Below are positions 11,671-24,300 of a stretch of 64,000 bases of DNA, in pieces. The translations under genes were made by a program, and so were the position numbers. Below the pieces are notes generated by a model, which saw only the letters and a program-made list of their open reading frames with translations, ran no database searches and had not been told where the DNA came from. The stretch spans positions 1 to 64,000 of the forward strand of contig JAJAGP010000890.1 of NCBI GenBank assembly GCA_025084515.1. Direction: 5' to 3'. Origin of the DNA: Ancistrus triradiatus. Taxonomy: Eukaryota; Chordata; Actinopteri; Siluriformes; Loricariidae. How positions within the stretch are numbered: position 1 is the first letter of the stretch; each line of letters opens with the position of its first letter.

Positions 11671-14600
11671 CTCAAATACACAAACAAACACGTTCAGCAC
11701 GTTTGCGCAATGCACATTTAGAAACTCTTAGAGCAATTAGAGCAGCCAGTCAGGATACAAGAAGCCATGAAATGACCAAGGGTACAAGAGGACGTGTCGG
11801 TGTGTTAGTGATGAGCACCTGTAATCTGTTCCGGCTGTCAGCAGCCACCACTGTGATGTCATCACGACCAAAGATGACATCAAAATCCCTCTTCAATGCC
11901 ACAGCCGAAGAGGTGTGCACGCGTTCCGTCTCCCAGAGCTACAAACACATGAGCAAACACACACACACATATGATGTGCACCACTTAAATCAAAGACATA
12001 CGTGTACTATGTTGGTGTACAGCATTAAAAGGTTGAACTAAAAATGGACTGTACTACAGTAATACTGCACAGAAAACAATGGCGCTGGGTTAAGAAGGGA
12101 GTGTGAGAAGAGAGAGGTCCTACTCGTATGGTATGGTCATCAGAGGCCGAGAGGAGGAGCGAACCATTAGGAGAGAACTGGACACAGGTAACCCAGCTCA
12201 GGTGACTGCTGCATTCAGCCAGCTTCTTATTAGCCTCAAAGTTCCACAGCTAAAACTCAACACACACATGCAACTTTAGGGCAGAAGTCAGTGAAATTGT
12301 AAGGTGACATTATATTACATCATACACCCATCAACCCTTGCTGACACTCGAAAATCAGCTGCTGCAGTGCTGGTTGTTTTGTGCTGGATGTATGCGACTG
12401 TAATGTATAAAACACACTCCAGTATCAGTGTTAACCAGGAAGCAGCACTGACAGTTCAGTACCAATACAATACACAGGTAAGCCCTAAGGTAGATAAAGA
12501 GAACCCAGTTAAACAAATGAGACAAAAATATTATACTTGGTCATTTATTTATTGAGGAAAATGATCCAATATTACATATTAGTGAGTGGCAAAAGTATGT
12601 GAACCTCTAGGATTAGCAGTTAATTTGAAGGTGAAATTAGAGTCAGGTGTTTTCAATCAATGGGATGCCAATCAGGTGTGTGGGCACCGTTTTATTTAAA
12701 GAACAGGGATCTATCAAAGTCTGCTCTTCACAACATGTTTGTGGAAGTGCATCATGGTACGAACAAAGGAGATTTCTGAGGACCTCATGCTGGAAAAGGT
12801 TACAAAACCATCTCTAAAGAGTTTGGTCTCCACCAATCCACAGTCAGACAGATTGTGTACAAATGGAGGAAATTCCAGACCATTGTTACCCTCCCCAGGA
12901 GTGGTCGACCAACAAAGATCACTCCAGGAGCAAGGCGTGAAATAGCTGGCGAGGTCACAAAGGACCCCAGGGTAACTTCTAAGCAACTGAAGGCCTCTCT
13001 CACATTGGCTAATGTTAATGTTCATGAGTCCACCATCAGAAGAACACTGAACAACAATGGTGTGCATAGCAGGGCTGCAAGGAGCAAGGAAAGCCACTGC
13101 TCCCAAAAAGAAACATTGCTGCTCGTCTGCAGTTTGCTAAAGATCACGTGGACGAGCCAGAAAGGCTATTGGAAGAATGTTTTTGTGGAGGATGAGACCA
13201 AAATAGAACGTTTTGGTTTAAAAGTAAAGTGTTATGTTTGGAGAAAGGAAAAAAACTCTGCATTTCCAGCATAAGAACCTTATCCCATCTGTGAAGAAAC
13301 ATGGTTGGTGGTTCACTGAAAGATGGGACCAAACACTAATTACATCCTCAGAAGATTCTACAATCCGGGTAATTTTTTTCTATAGTAATACTGCATATTA
13401 TATTATCCTTACCCAAGCCATGTGATTGTTCCATCTGTGAACACATGGTGGTGGTAGTATCAGGGGTTGGCCTGTTTTTGCTGCATCTGGGCAGGACGAC
13501 TTGCCATCATTGATGGAAACAATGAATTCTGAATGATATCAGAGAATTCTAAAGGAAAATGTCAGGACAATCTGTCCATGAACTGAATCTCAAGAGAAGG
13601 TGGGTCATGCAGCAGGACAACGACCCTAAGCACACAAAGCCCGTTCTACCAAAGAATGGTTACAGAAGAATAAAGTTCATGTTTGGAATGGCCAAGTCAA
13701 AGTCCTGACCTTAATCCAATGGAAATGTTGTGGAAGGACCTGAAGTGAGCAGCTAATGTGAGGAAACCCACCAACATCCCAGAGATGAAGCTGTTTCTGT
13801 ACGGAGGAATGGCTAAAATTCCTCCAAGCCGGTGTGCAGGACTGATCAACAGCTACAGGAAACATTTAGCTGCAGTTATTGCTGCACAGGGGGGTCACAC
13901 CAGATACTGAAAGCAAAGGCTCACATACTTTTGCCACTCACTTTCAAACTTTCAAGCACCACTGTAGATACTTGTTTTTGCGTGTATGACTTTCTGCTAC
14001 ATATTTCCTAAGTTCATGTGTCTGTCCTATTGTAAATAGTACCGCTTTGTTTGTTCCCCCACTACCTGTATATTCTCTCTCACCTGTAACTACATAAACT
14101 GGTTCACATTCACCCATTGAGTCTCTGTTTCATCTGGCTGATCTCCCACGTTCGTAATACTGTCTATTAATGCATTTTTGGCTTCTGTCAAGCAAACATA
14201 TCAGTCGTTTCAATCACTCATCGATCTCCGTCTCCATCTTGGTATCTCTGATGCATTTACATATCATTTGTACACAGTTTACTTGTAAGGTATTTACATA
14301 CAGTAGCTTCAAAAGGTGACTATGGTAATGTCCGGTCAACTACCAGTTTTACACAGAACGTAACGTACCTATAATACCTGTATTACATTTTCCTGAGAAG
14401 AACAGTCAGAGGAGGAGTTGTGCTAAATTCTACATTCTACACGAGTCATAAAGAAGTCAAAGATTTCTGAAATGTTCTTAAACGTTTCTTCTTCAAATAG
14501 AATTTGCCCGATTACTGTGTGTGTGTGTGTGTGTGTGTGTACCCAGAGCACTGAACACTAACTTACCTCTACAGTGTAATGAGAAAGTGCTAAGGCGAGC

Positions 14601-14695
14601 AGCTGGCTGTTAGGACAGGCCTGACAGTATTGCACCGTGCTCAGTCGACTGGTTCTGATCTCCAGCAACATGTCTAGAGTGGCTACATCAAATAC

Positions 14696-14735
<40 letters not shown>

Positions 14736-17700
14736 AAGTTACCAGTTATAATACTGAAATTAAGTTCAATACCAATGAATAATTCAGCCGTGCTTCACCT
14801 ATGAACAGTTGAGGTGGATTTAATTGTAATGGCTACTGAGTATAGCCCATTTGTTGCACTGTACAATTTTTCAGTCAGTGAGATAAAAGTGAGATGAGTG
14901 TGTGTGATACTGGTGATGCCACGGCAATCCTATTCCATTGGTGGATTGCATAACAACATGGTACATTGTCGTGGGCAGAGCATAAGGGGTAACCCTTAAA
15001 AGTGTTCAGTTATCCCCAAACTTGCATTCGGCACCCCATAATACTTTTTTCCATTGATTTTCATTCCAGTCTTTGTGAGTTTTAGCATATCTTAACCTTT
15101 TCACCCTGTTCCCTTCAGAAAAAGTGGATCCCTGGCTGCTACCCCTCCAAAAAGACCATTCCTGATCAAGCTTCATTGAACTCTAGAAGGCATCCCCCCA
15201 TCAACTTGGCATCCCGATGAAGCTGCCAGATGCCGCTGAAGTATGAGGGGATGTCACACTACATACTTTCTAGTGCAGCCTACAGAAACTGTTTTTTCAG
15301 ATTTTTTGTTTTGTTTTTCAGTTTTTAATACTGCACACAAATGTCCTATATTTGTATTCCTGGCTGAATTCTAATAAGGATACAAAGAAACAATTATATA
15401 TGGTCATTATACCACTGCAAAAACAATGGTATATCTAATCAAATGGTGGCCTAAGAGCACAGTACTGTACAAAAAGACATCAAAATCACAATTGTATGCC
15501 ATTAGTTTACGCATATTGTGTTTGTGTTATTATCACTTAGATTAAAAGGAGAACTTATCTTAAGAATAATTCATTCAAACAAATGCCATCAGAATGTACC
15601 ATACTCTAAAAAGTACTTTATTATAGCAAATGTTTTTATGATAAGAGCCTTTTTTCCATTATTGTTCACCTGTGTTCACCCTCCTCAAACTATAGGAGGC
15701 AAAAAAAGTATTTAGTCAGCCACTGATTGTGCAAGTTCTCCTACTTCTCCCAAGATGAGAGAGGTCTGTAATTTTCATCATAGCTACACTTCAACTATGA
15801 GGAGACAAAATGAGACAAAAAAATCCAGGAAATCACATTGTAGGATTTTTAAAGAATTTAAATTTAATTGTAAATTATGGTGGAAAAATAAATATTTGTC
15901 ATAAATTTGGTTCAACTCAATACTTTGTAACATAACCTTTGTTGGCAATGAAAAGAGGTCAAATGTCTCCTGTAAGTCTTCAGCAGGTTGGCACACACTG
16001 TAGCTGGTATTCTGGCCCATTCCTCCATGCAGATCTCCTCTAGAGCAGTGATGTTTTGGGGCAAGACTAGGCCACTCCAGGACCTTGGAAAATGCTTTTT
16101 ATGGAGCCACTCCTTGTTGCCCGAGCGGTGTGTTTGGGATCATTGTCATACTGGAAGACCCAGCCACGTTCCATCTCAATGTCCTCACTGATGGAAGGAG
16201 GTTTTTGGCTTAAAAATCTCACGATAAATGGACTCCGTTCATTTCTTCCCTTAACACGGAATCAGTCGTCCTGTCCCCCTCTGCAGAAAACAGCCCCAAA
16301 GCACTGATGTTTCACCCCCATGCTTCACAGTAGGTATGGTTGTCTTGGGATGCAACTCAGCATTCTTCGTCCTCCAAACTCTGACGAGTTGAATTTTTAC
16401 AAAATAGTTCTATTTTGGTTTCATCTGACCACATGATATATTCCCCCAATCCTCTTCTGGATCATCCATATGCTCTCTGCAAAACTTCAGAGACGGGCCT
16501 GGACATGTAACTGGCTTAAGCAGGAGGACACGGCCTGGTACTGCAGGATCTGAGTCCCCTCTCGGCGTAGTGTGTTACTGATGGTAGCCTTTGTTACTTT
16601 GGTCCCAGCTCTCTGCAGGTCATTCATCAGGTCCCTCCGTGTAGTTCGGGGATTTCTGCTCACCATTCTCATGATCATTTTGACCCCCGGGATGAGATCT
16701 TGCGTGGAGCTCCAGATCGAGGGAGATTATCAATGGTCTTGTATGTCTTCCATTTTCTTACAATTGCTCCCACAGTTGATTTATTCACACCAACCTGCTT
16801 GCCTATTGTAGATTCACTCTTCCCAGCCTGCTGCAGGTCTACAATTTTCTTCCTGGTGTCCTTCAACAGCTCATTGGTCTTGGCCATGGTTGAGTTTGGA
16901 GTCTGACTGTTTGAGGCTGTGGACAGGTGTCTTTTATATAGATAACGAGGTCAAACAGGTGCCATTAATACAGGTAACGAGTGGAGGACAGAAGAGCTTC
17001 TTAAAGAAGAAGTTACAGGTCTGTGAGAGCCAGAAATCTTGCTTGTTTGTGGGTGACCAAATACTTATTTTCCACCATGATTTGCAATTGATTTTTTAAA
17101 AATCCTACAATGTCATTTCCTGGATTTTTTTTCTCATTTTGTCTCTCATAATTGAAGTGTACCTATGATGAAAATTACAGACCTCTGTAATCTTTCTAAG
17201 TAGGAGACCTTGCACAATCAGTGGCTGACTAAATACTTTTTTGCCACACTATAGATGCAAGAAGCCGCTAAGTCACACTGATACACACTCGTACCACAAG
17301 AAATGTAGAGACACTCTAAAGAGTGCCTGTCTTCAAACTGGCAGCGTATCTTCTCGGGATACTGAACAAATTACCAGTCACTTACGAAAACTGCATTCTT
17401 TGCAGCACCTATGATTCTCTTGCCATCCGCTGACCATGTGCTGCACTTCACAGTAACGCATGATTCATCAGTCTCTGGAAACCAGTCGATGATGTCGATA
17501 GAATTCCACTCATTTGTAGAAGCCACCTCAAAAATCTGGGGGACAGAGAGATACCATGAGAAGCATGAAGTGACAGACTGACAGATGGATACATGTTCAA
17601 AAATCCACACCTTCAGCGAGCCATCATTTGATGAGGTGGCAAGGTAGGCATCATCTGGTGAGAAGCAACAGTGATTGACTGCTTCTGTGTGCCCAAACAT

Positions 17701-18264
17701 GGTGTTCTGAGAAGTTTGCCTGTTCATGTTCCAGAGCTGCAGGTGGAGAGATGGAAAGTCAAGTAAGTCGACTTTTTATTGGTTCTCAGTTAATGATCAA
17801 ATGAATTCAGTTCTGGGATGGTGTCTTTAGCCATATTACAGAAAGAAATCAGACATGCTGAAACAGTGCTGAGAGTGATGACAGAGGGTGTTAAGCTTTA
17901 ATGCACCACGGGATTGGCATAATGGTTTTATCAAATGTTCCAAAGTTTGTTTTATCACTCATTATGTTTTATCAGGTATATTAACAGTACGTCTGGTCCT
18001 CATCCCATTACCTTCGTGTTAGTGTACTTATCATTGGAACAAGTGGCCAGCAGGATGCGCTGGCGTGTGTTGGTGAACTGGCAATGGTTAATCTGCTCCT
18101 CATGCTCAACATCAAACACACGGATCTGTGTACCTTTTTCTACATTCCATATCTAAACAACACAGAGAGACACAAACAGATCCATTAAATCAGGGTTAGG
18201 GTCCGGGTTAAGTGCTAGTAGTCTGAGGTGTGTGGTTTGCACACCCACACACACCTGTCTGTCT

Positions 18265-18305
<41 letters not shown>

Positions 18306-21300
18306 CATACACTAACACCACCACCACCACATCAGTGTTACTGCAGTGCTGAGGATGATCCTCCACCCAAATAGGACCCATTCTGTGGTGGCCCTATGGG
18401 GTCCTGATCATTAGAGGACAGAGTAAAGAGAACTAACAAAGTATGTAGAGAAACAGATGGACTACAATCTGTAATAAACCAATTAGTAGTCAACATCAGA
18501 CTTATTGTAGCTGTTAATCCTTAGTAAGTTAGTAAGTTACTTGATTGTTAATGTCAGATACACTCTGCACACATCTCAGCCACATTAAGCAACATTTTGT
18601 GCTACACCTTATTTCATATACAGTGGAGCAAAAAAGTATTTAGTCAGCCACTGATTGTGTAAGGTCTTCTACTTAGAAAGATGAGAGAGGTCTGTAATTT
18701 TCACATTTCCCCTCATCCTTTTCCCTTTTTCCTTCCTGTTCTGCCCCCTCTAATTCTTCCGGTACACTTCAACTATGAGAGACAAAATGAGAAAAAAAAT
18801 CCAGGAAATTCACATTGTAGGATTTTAAAGGAATTTAATTGTAAATCATGGTGGAAATAAGTATTTGGTCACCCACACAACAAGCAAGAGTTTCTGGCTC
18901 TCACAGACCAGAAGTGAATCTACAATAGGCAAGCAGTTTGGTGTGAATAAATCAACTGTGGGAACAATTGTAAGAAAAATTAAAGACATTGATAATCTCT
19001 CTCGATCTGGGGCTCCACGCAAGATCTCATCCCATGGGGTCAAAATAATCATGAGAACGGTGAGCCAAAAAACCCCAGAACTACACGGAGGGACCTGATG
19101 AATGACCTGCGAGAGCTGGGACCAAAGTAACAAAGGCTCAGTAACCACACTACACCGAGAGGGACTCAGATCCTGCAGTGCCAGGCGTGCCCCCTGCTTA
19201 AGCCAGTACATGTCCAGGCCCGTCTGAAGTTTGCCATAGAGCATAGGATGGTCCAGAGAGGATTAGGAGAATATCATGTGGTCAGATGAAACCAAAATAG
19301 AACTTTTTGTAAAAACTCAAACTCATTGTGTTTGGAGGAAGAAGAATTGCTGAGTTTGCACCATACCTACTGTGAAGCATGGGGATGGAAGCATCATGCT
19401 TTGGAGTTGTTTTTCTCCAGAGGGACGGACGAGTGATCCGTGTTAAGGAAAGACACCACGGGGCCATGTATTGTGAGATTTTAAGCCAAAAACCTCCCTT
19501 CCATCAGTGAGAGCATTGAAGATGGAACATGGCTGGGTCTGCCAGCATGACAATGATCCCAAACGCACCGCTCGGGCAACGAAGGAGTGGGCTCCCGTAA
19601 AAAGCATTTCAAGGTCCTGGAGTGGCCTAGCAAGTCTCCAGACCTCAAAACCCCATAGAAAATGTGTGGAGGGAGTTAAAAGTCCGTGTTGCCCCAAAAC
19701 ATCACTGCTCTAGAGGAGATCTGCATGGAGGAATGGGCCAAAATACCAGCTACAGTGGTGTGCCAACCTGGTGAAGACTTACAGGCAACGTTTGACCTCT
19801 GTCATTGCCAACAAAGGTTATGTTACAAAGTATTGAGTTAAACTTTTGTTATTGACCAAATACTTATTTCCCACCATAATTTACAATTAAATTCTTTAAA
19901 AATCCTACAATGTGATTTCCTGGATTTTTTTTTCTCATTTTGTCTCTCATAGTTGAAGTGTAGCTGTGATGAAAATGACAGACCTCTCTCATCTTTCTAA
20001 GTAGGAGAACTTGCACAATCAGTGGCTGACTAAATACTTTTTTGCCCCACTGTACATACATTTAACCCACACAACCTTGCAGTACAACTGACCTTAACCT
20101 TCCTGTCACTAGAGCAGGTAGCTATTAGCCGATCATCAGGAGAGAACGCACAGCACAGAACTTCATCATCATGAGCCTGGATCTCCTGGATCTTCTCTCC
20201 TGAGGTACTCTTAAACAACTGCAGCACGCAAAGAAAGAAAATAATGACACTGGTATGAACTGGCTTGTCATTACTGAAACAAGAGAACGACAAACATCAA
20301 GACTCTTTCCTGTACTGGCAACCAGCTGGTGGAATGAACTCTCGCTGGATGTCTTAATGGATGAGTCTCTTGTTGTCTTCACATGGCAACTAAACACTTG
20401 CCTTTTCTTTCAGCACTTAGAGAAGATTATGCTTACAAACACTAAATTATTGTTCCTTTACTATGTTTTTTGTTTGTACCTACACCAACTCCTAACAGGG
20501 GATTTTATATAATTGTAAAATGTAAACGAATTATTCTGTACACCAAGAAAAAAAATATCCACTACAAACCAATAATAAAAAGCCAGCTGATATTTACCCG
20601 CAGTGTCTTGGTGGCTCCACAGGACGCAATCTTGCTCCCATCTCGGGAAAAACAGGCGTAGTTTACAGAGTTCTGGTGTGGGTGAACCACCAGCCGCGAC
20701 AGACTCTGCAGATTGCTATTGTTTCTGAAGTCACAAAAGCAAAGTCCATTAATTAGTACATGAAACCATTAGTTTACAAACCACCTTCAAAATCTACTAA
20801 GGCATACTAACGTAAAGTGGATTGCAAAACAAACATTCTTTGCATGTTTTAGCATGTTCTCTAGCTCTTTAGCACTATATGCAGGTACAGAACATGACAG
20901 GACAATGCTGATATAAAGGTATGCACCACACCCCATGCACAATGTAACATCTGTTGGACAACGTCTGTTTGCACATATGTCCATGGTTATAGTTATTATC
21001 CTACTATTAAGGCTATTAAACTACTTAACTTATAAATGATCTTGCCACATACAGTAACTGTTGCAGTTTGGCAGCTGTAATGGCATATGTAACAACGCCA
21101 CCTCTGGTGCTCTATCGTGAAATATCTGCTCACATCTTAAATAGAAAAAAAACAGCACATCTACAGCGAGATAAGCTCCTTAAAGAGGAAGTTACAGGTC
21201 TGTGAGAGCCAGAAATCTTGCTTGTTTGTGGGTGACCAAATACTTATTTTCCACCATGATTTACAATTAAAGTCTTTAAAAATCCTGGATTTTTTTTTCT

Positions 21301-24300
21301 CATGTTGTCTCTCATCGTTGAATTTTACCTATGATGAAAATTACAGACCTCTCGCATCTTTCTAAGTTGGAGAACATGCACAATCAGTGGCTGACTAAAT
21401 ACTTTTTTGCCCCACTGTACGTTCATCAGAGTTGATCTTGTTTATCTAAAAATGTCATTGATTTTGTATAGATGGCATACATCCAGTCCAGGTAGAGCTG
21501 TCCCTTGCTGGCTCTTTCCCGTGCCTGCAGTAACGCCTGTCTGTAGACCTCGGACGAGTGTGGTTGAGCCAGAGCCAGCTGCACCACATCAGGGAAAGGT
21601 CTCTGCTCCAGCTGATGGCCATTCAGAGACAGAAACTCCTGAAACTGCAGTCTCACCTCACTGTTCTGGAAGTGTAGGACAGACAGAAAGGGCCTTCTAA
21701 AACTGATGTTCCCTCCATCTTACAGCAGCACAATAACAAAATGCTCTTGGTTCCGCCTGGTGCCCTGTGCTGTCTCTGAGCTGGATTAAGCAGGTATGGA
21801 AAGTGGGTGACTGAGTGAGTTATTACAGTATTAATACTCAGTAATAAAGAGTTTTAGTACGGTTCCATTTTGAATAATCTAATTCTCCCAAACAGAACAT
21901 TAACATGAGGATATGATTCAGAGTGAAGACTCGTTTCCTCATAATATATGTTTGGAAATTGTCAATTGTAATTATTTAGAAATAACTGTTACTGATCCTG
22001 GACAGCTAAGCACATAGAATAAGAAAGTGACTGTCACGCTCGCTGGCCACCACGCCAGCGTCACCTGCGCACGTCACGATCACACGCACCTGTTCCTCAT
22101 TTCCCTCATCACACCTGCACTCCATTTAAGCCGCACTCACCTCACCGTCACCGCGGATTATTGATGTATGTCACTGATGTCCCACATCGGTCACGTCCCC
22201 ACGCTCCGCACCACACCTCACCTCGCGTTCCTACGCGCCTCGCCGCCTATTGCGTCCCTACGCGCCGCGTCCCTTCCAGGTATCGTGTCGTTTTCCTATT
22301 TCCGCGTATGTTTAGTTACCACCTGTTTTCCGGCTCCGGCACCTTTTTCCGGCTCCGGCTTCTTTATGTTTCCACCCGTTTTTTCGCTCCTCGCCCGTTT
22401 CTGTTCGCTGTGGTGTTTGCCTTTGTTGTTCTTTATTAATAAACCACCCCTTTAAACTTTTACACCTGCGTTCGCCCTCCTGCCTCCCTTTCCGGCTCAC
22501 GCCGTTACAGTATAAAATCCGCCTACTACATGGAGACGGCAGGTTCTTTTTTGGTTTTATCGTTTTTTCTCGGCCTCGGCCGACCGTTTCTACGGCAACC
22601 CTGCCTCCTGCTGGCCATTTGTGGTACAGTGCAGGGCCTTATTTTGAGTTTTAACCAATTCCGAGTCCGAGCATGAAAATGTGTCCTTTTTGTTCCTTCA
22701 CCTTGGCGGTGAAAAAAGCCCTGGTTCTGGGCCACTCACATGTGGCCGGTGCTCGCTCCGGGTGGGTACCCATAGAACTATTTCTGGAAGAGCTTTGGAG
22801 TTCGCTTTTGGCCTCCCCATGGGACTCCCCCGGGCATCGACGCTTGTGGGTTCCCAGCCCTGCAGAACCTGTTCGCCCTGTCCGGTCTGCACTGGTTGGT
22901 AAAGTGCTGGTCCCCAGCTTCCCACCAGCCGGAACCGCCCCCTAACCAGGCATCAAAGCGCCCCGCCGACCAACGATACATCTTTTAGTCGCTCTTGTTT
23001 TTGTGCCAGAAACCCCTAGCTTTTCGACGTTCGTGCCTCTCGTCGCTCTAGTCTCGATCCAGAACCCTAGTAGGTCCATGATGCGTGGTACTGCACAGTC
23101 GACTTCCCCGACACCCACGCCCGCACTGCGTTCGTTTAGGACACGGACGGTCACATCACCTCCGCTCGTACCCACTCTCGCGTCTCGGATGTTTGGTGCC
23201 AGTGGGCTGCCCCCAGGACATCTGCAGCTCCGGTGGCTGCCCCCAGGACATCTTGCAGCTCCGGTGGCTGCCCCCAGGACATCTGCAGCTCCGGTGGCTG
23301 CCCCCAAGGACATCTGCAGCTCTCCGTGGGCTGCCCCCAGGACATCTGCAGCTCCGGTGGCTGCCCCCAGGACATCTGCAGCTCCGGTGGCTTGCCCCCA
23401 GGACATCTGCAAGCTCCGGTGGCTGCCCCCAGGACATCTGCAGTTCCAGTGGCTGCCCCCAGGACATCTGCAGTTCCAGTTGCTGCCCCCAGGATGTCCG
23501 CAGGTGTCCGGTGGCTGCCCTCCCCCCCCGGGCGTGTCTGCAGTTTTCCAGTGGCTGCCCCCAGGGCGGCTTTCTGCTGTTCCAGTGGCTGCCCCCAGGG
23601 CACCAGAAGCCTTTCTAAAGGCTCCACCACTCGTTCAGAAGCCCTTTCTAAAGGCTCCAATCCTCGTCCGAAGCCTTTCTAAAGGCTCCATCCTCGTCCG
23701 ACCCGCCTTTCTAAAATCCTAAAGGCCTCCATTCTCGTCCGAAGCCTTTCTAAAGGGCTCCATTCTCGTCCGAAGCCCTTCCAAAGGCTCCATCCTCGTC
23801 CGAAGCCTTTCTAAAGTCTCCATCCTCGTCCGAAGCCTTTCTATTCTAAAGGCTTCCATCCTCGTCAGAAGCCTTTCTAAAGGCTCCATCCTCGTCCGAA
23901 GCCTTTCTAAAGGCTCCATCCTCGTCCGAAGAAAGCCTTTCTAAAGGCTCCATCCGTCGTCCCGAAGCCTTTCTAAAAGCTCCATCCTCGTCAGAAGCCT
24001 TTCCCAAAGGCCCGAGTCCTCCGTCCGGAGCCTTTCCCAAAGGCCCGAGTCTCCGTCCGAAGCCCTTCCAAAGGCCCCGAGTCTCGTCCGAAGCCTTTCT
24101 AAAGGGCTCCATCCTCGTCTCGTCCGAAAGCCTTTCTAAAGGCCTCCATCCCCTCGTCAGAAGCTTTCCAAAGGCCCAAGTCTCGTCAGACACCTTTCCC
24201 AAGGCCGCATCCTCAACAGAGTTCCATCTAGAGTAACGTGTCCTCCCAACGGAAAACCGTTTCTGAGACTGTTCCTCCGGGGGATCTCAAGCATCCCGTC

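Noticed and set aside
11221..11715. 164-codon minus-strand frame as a single gene
   Set aside because: Only 11545-11670 is apaf1 exon; the remainder is intron and fold-back element read through the donor.
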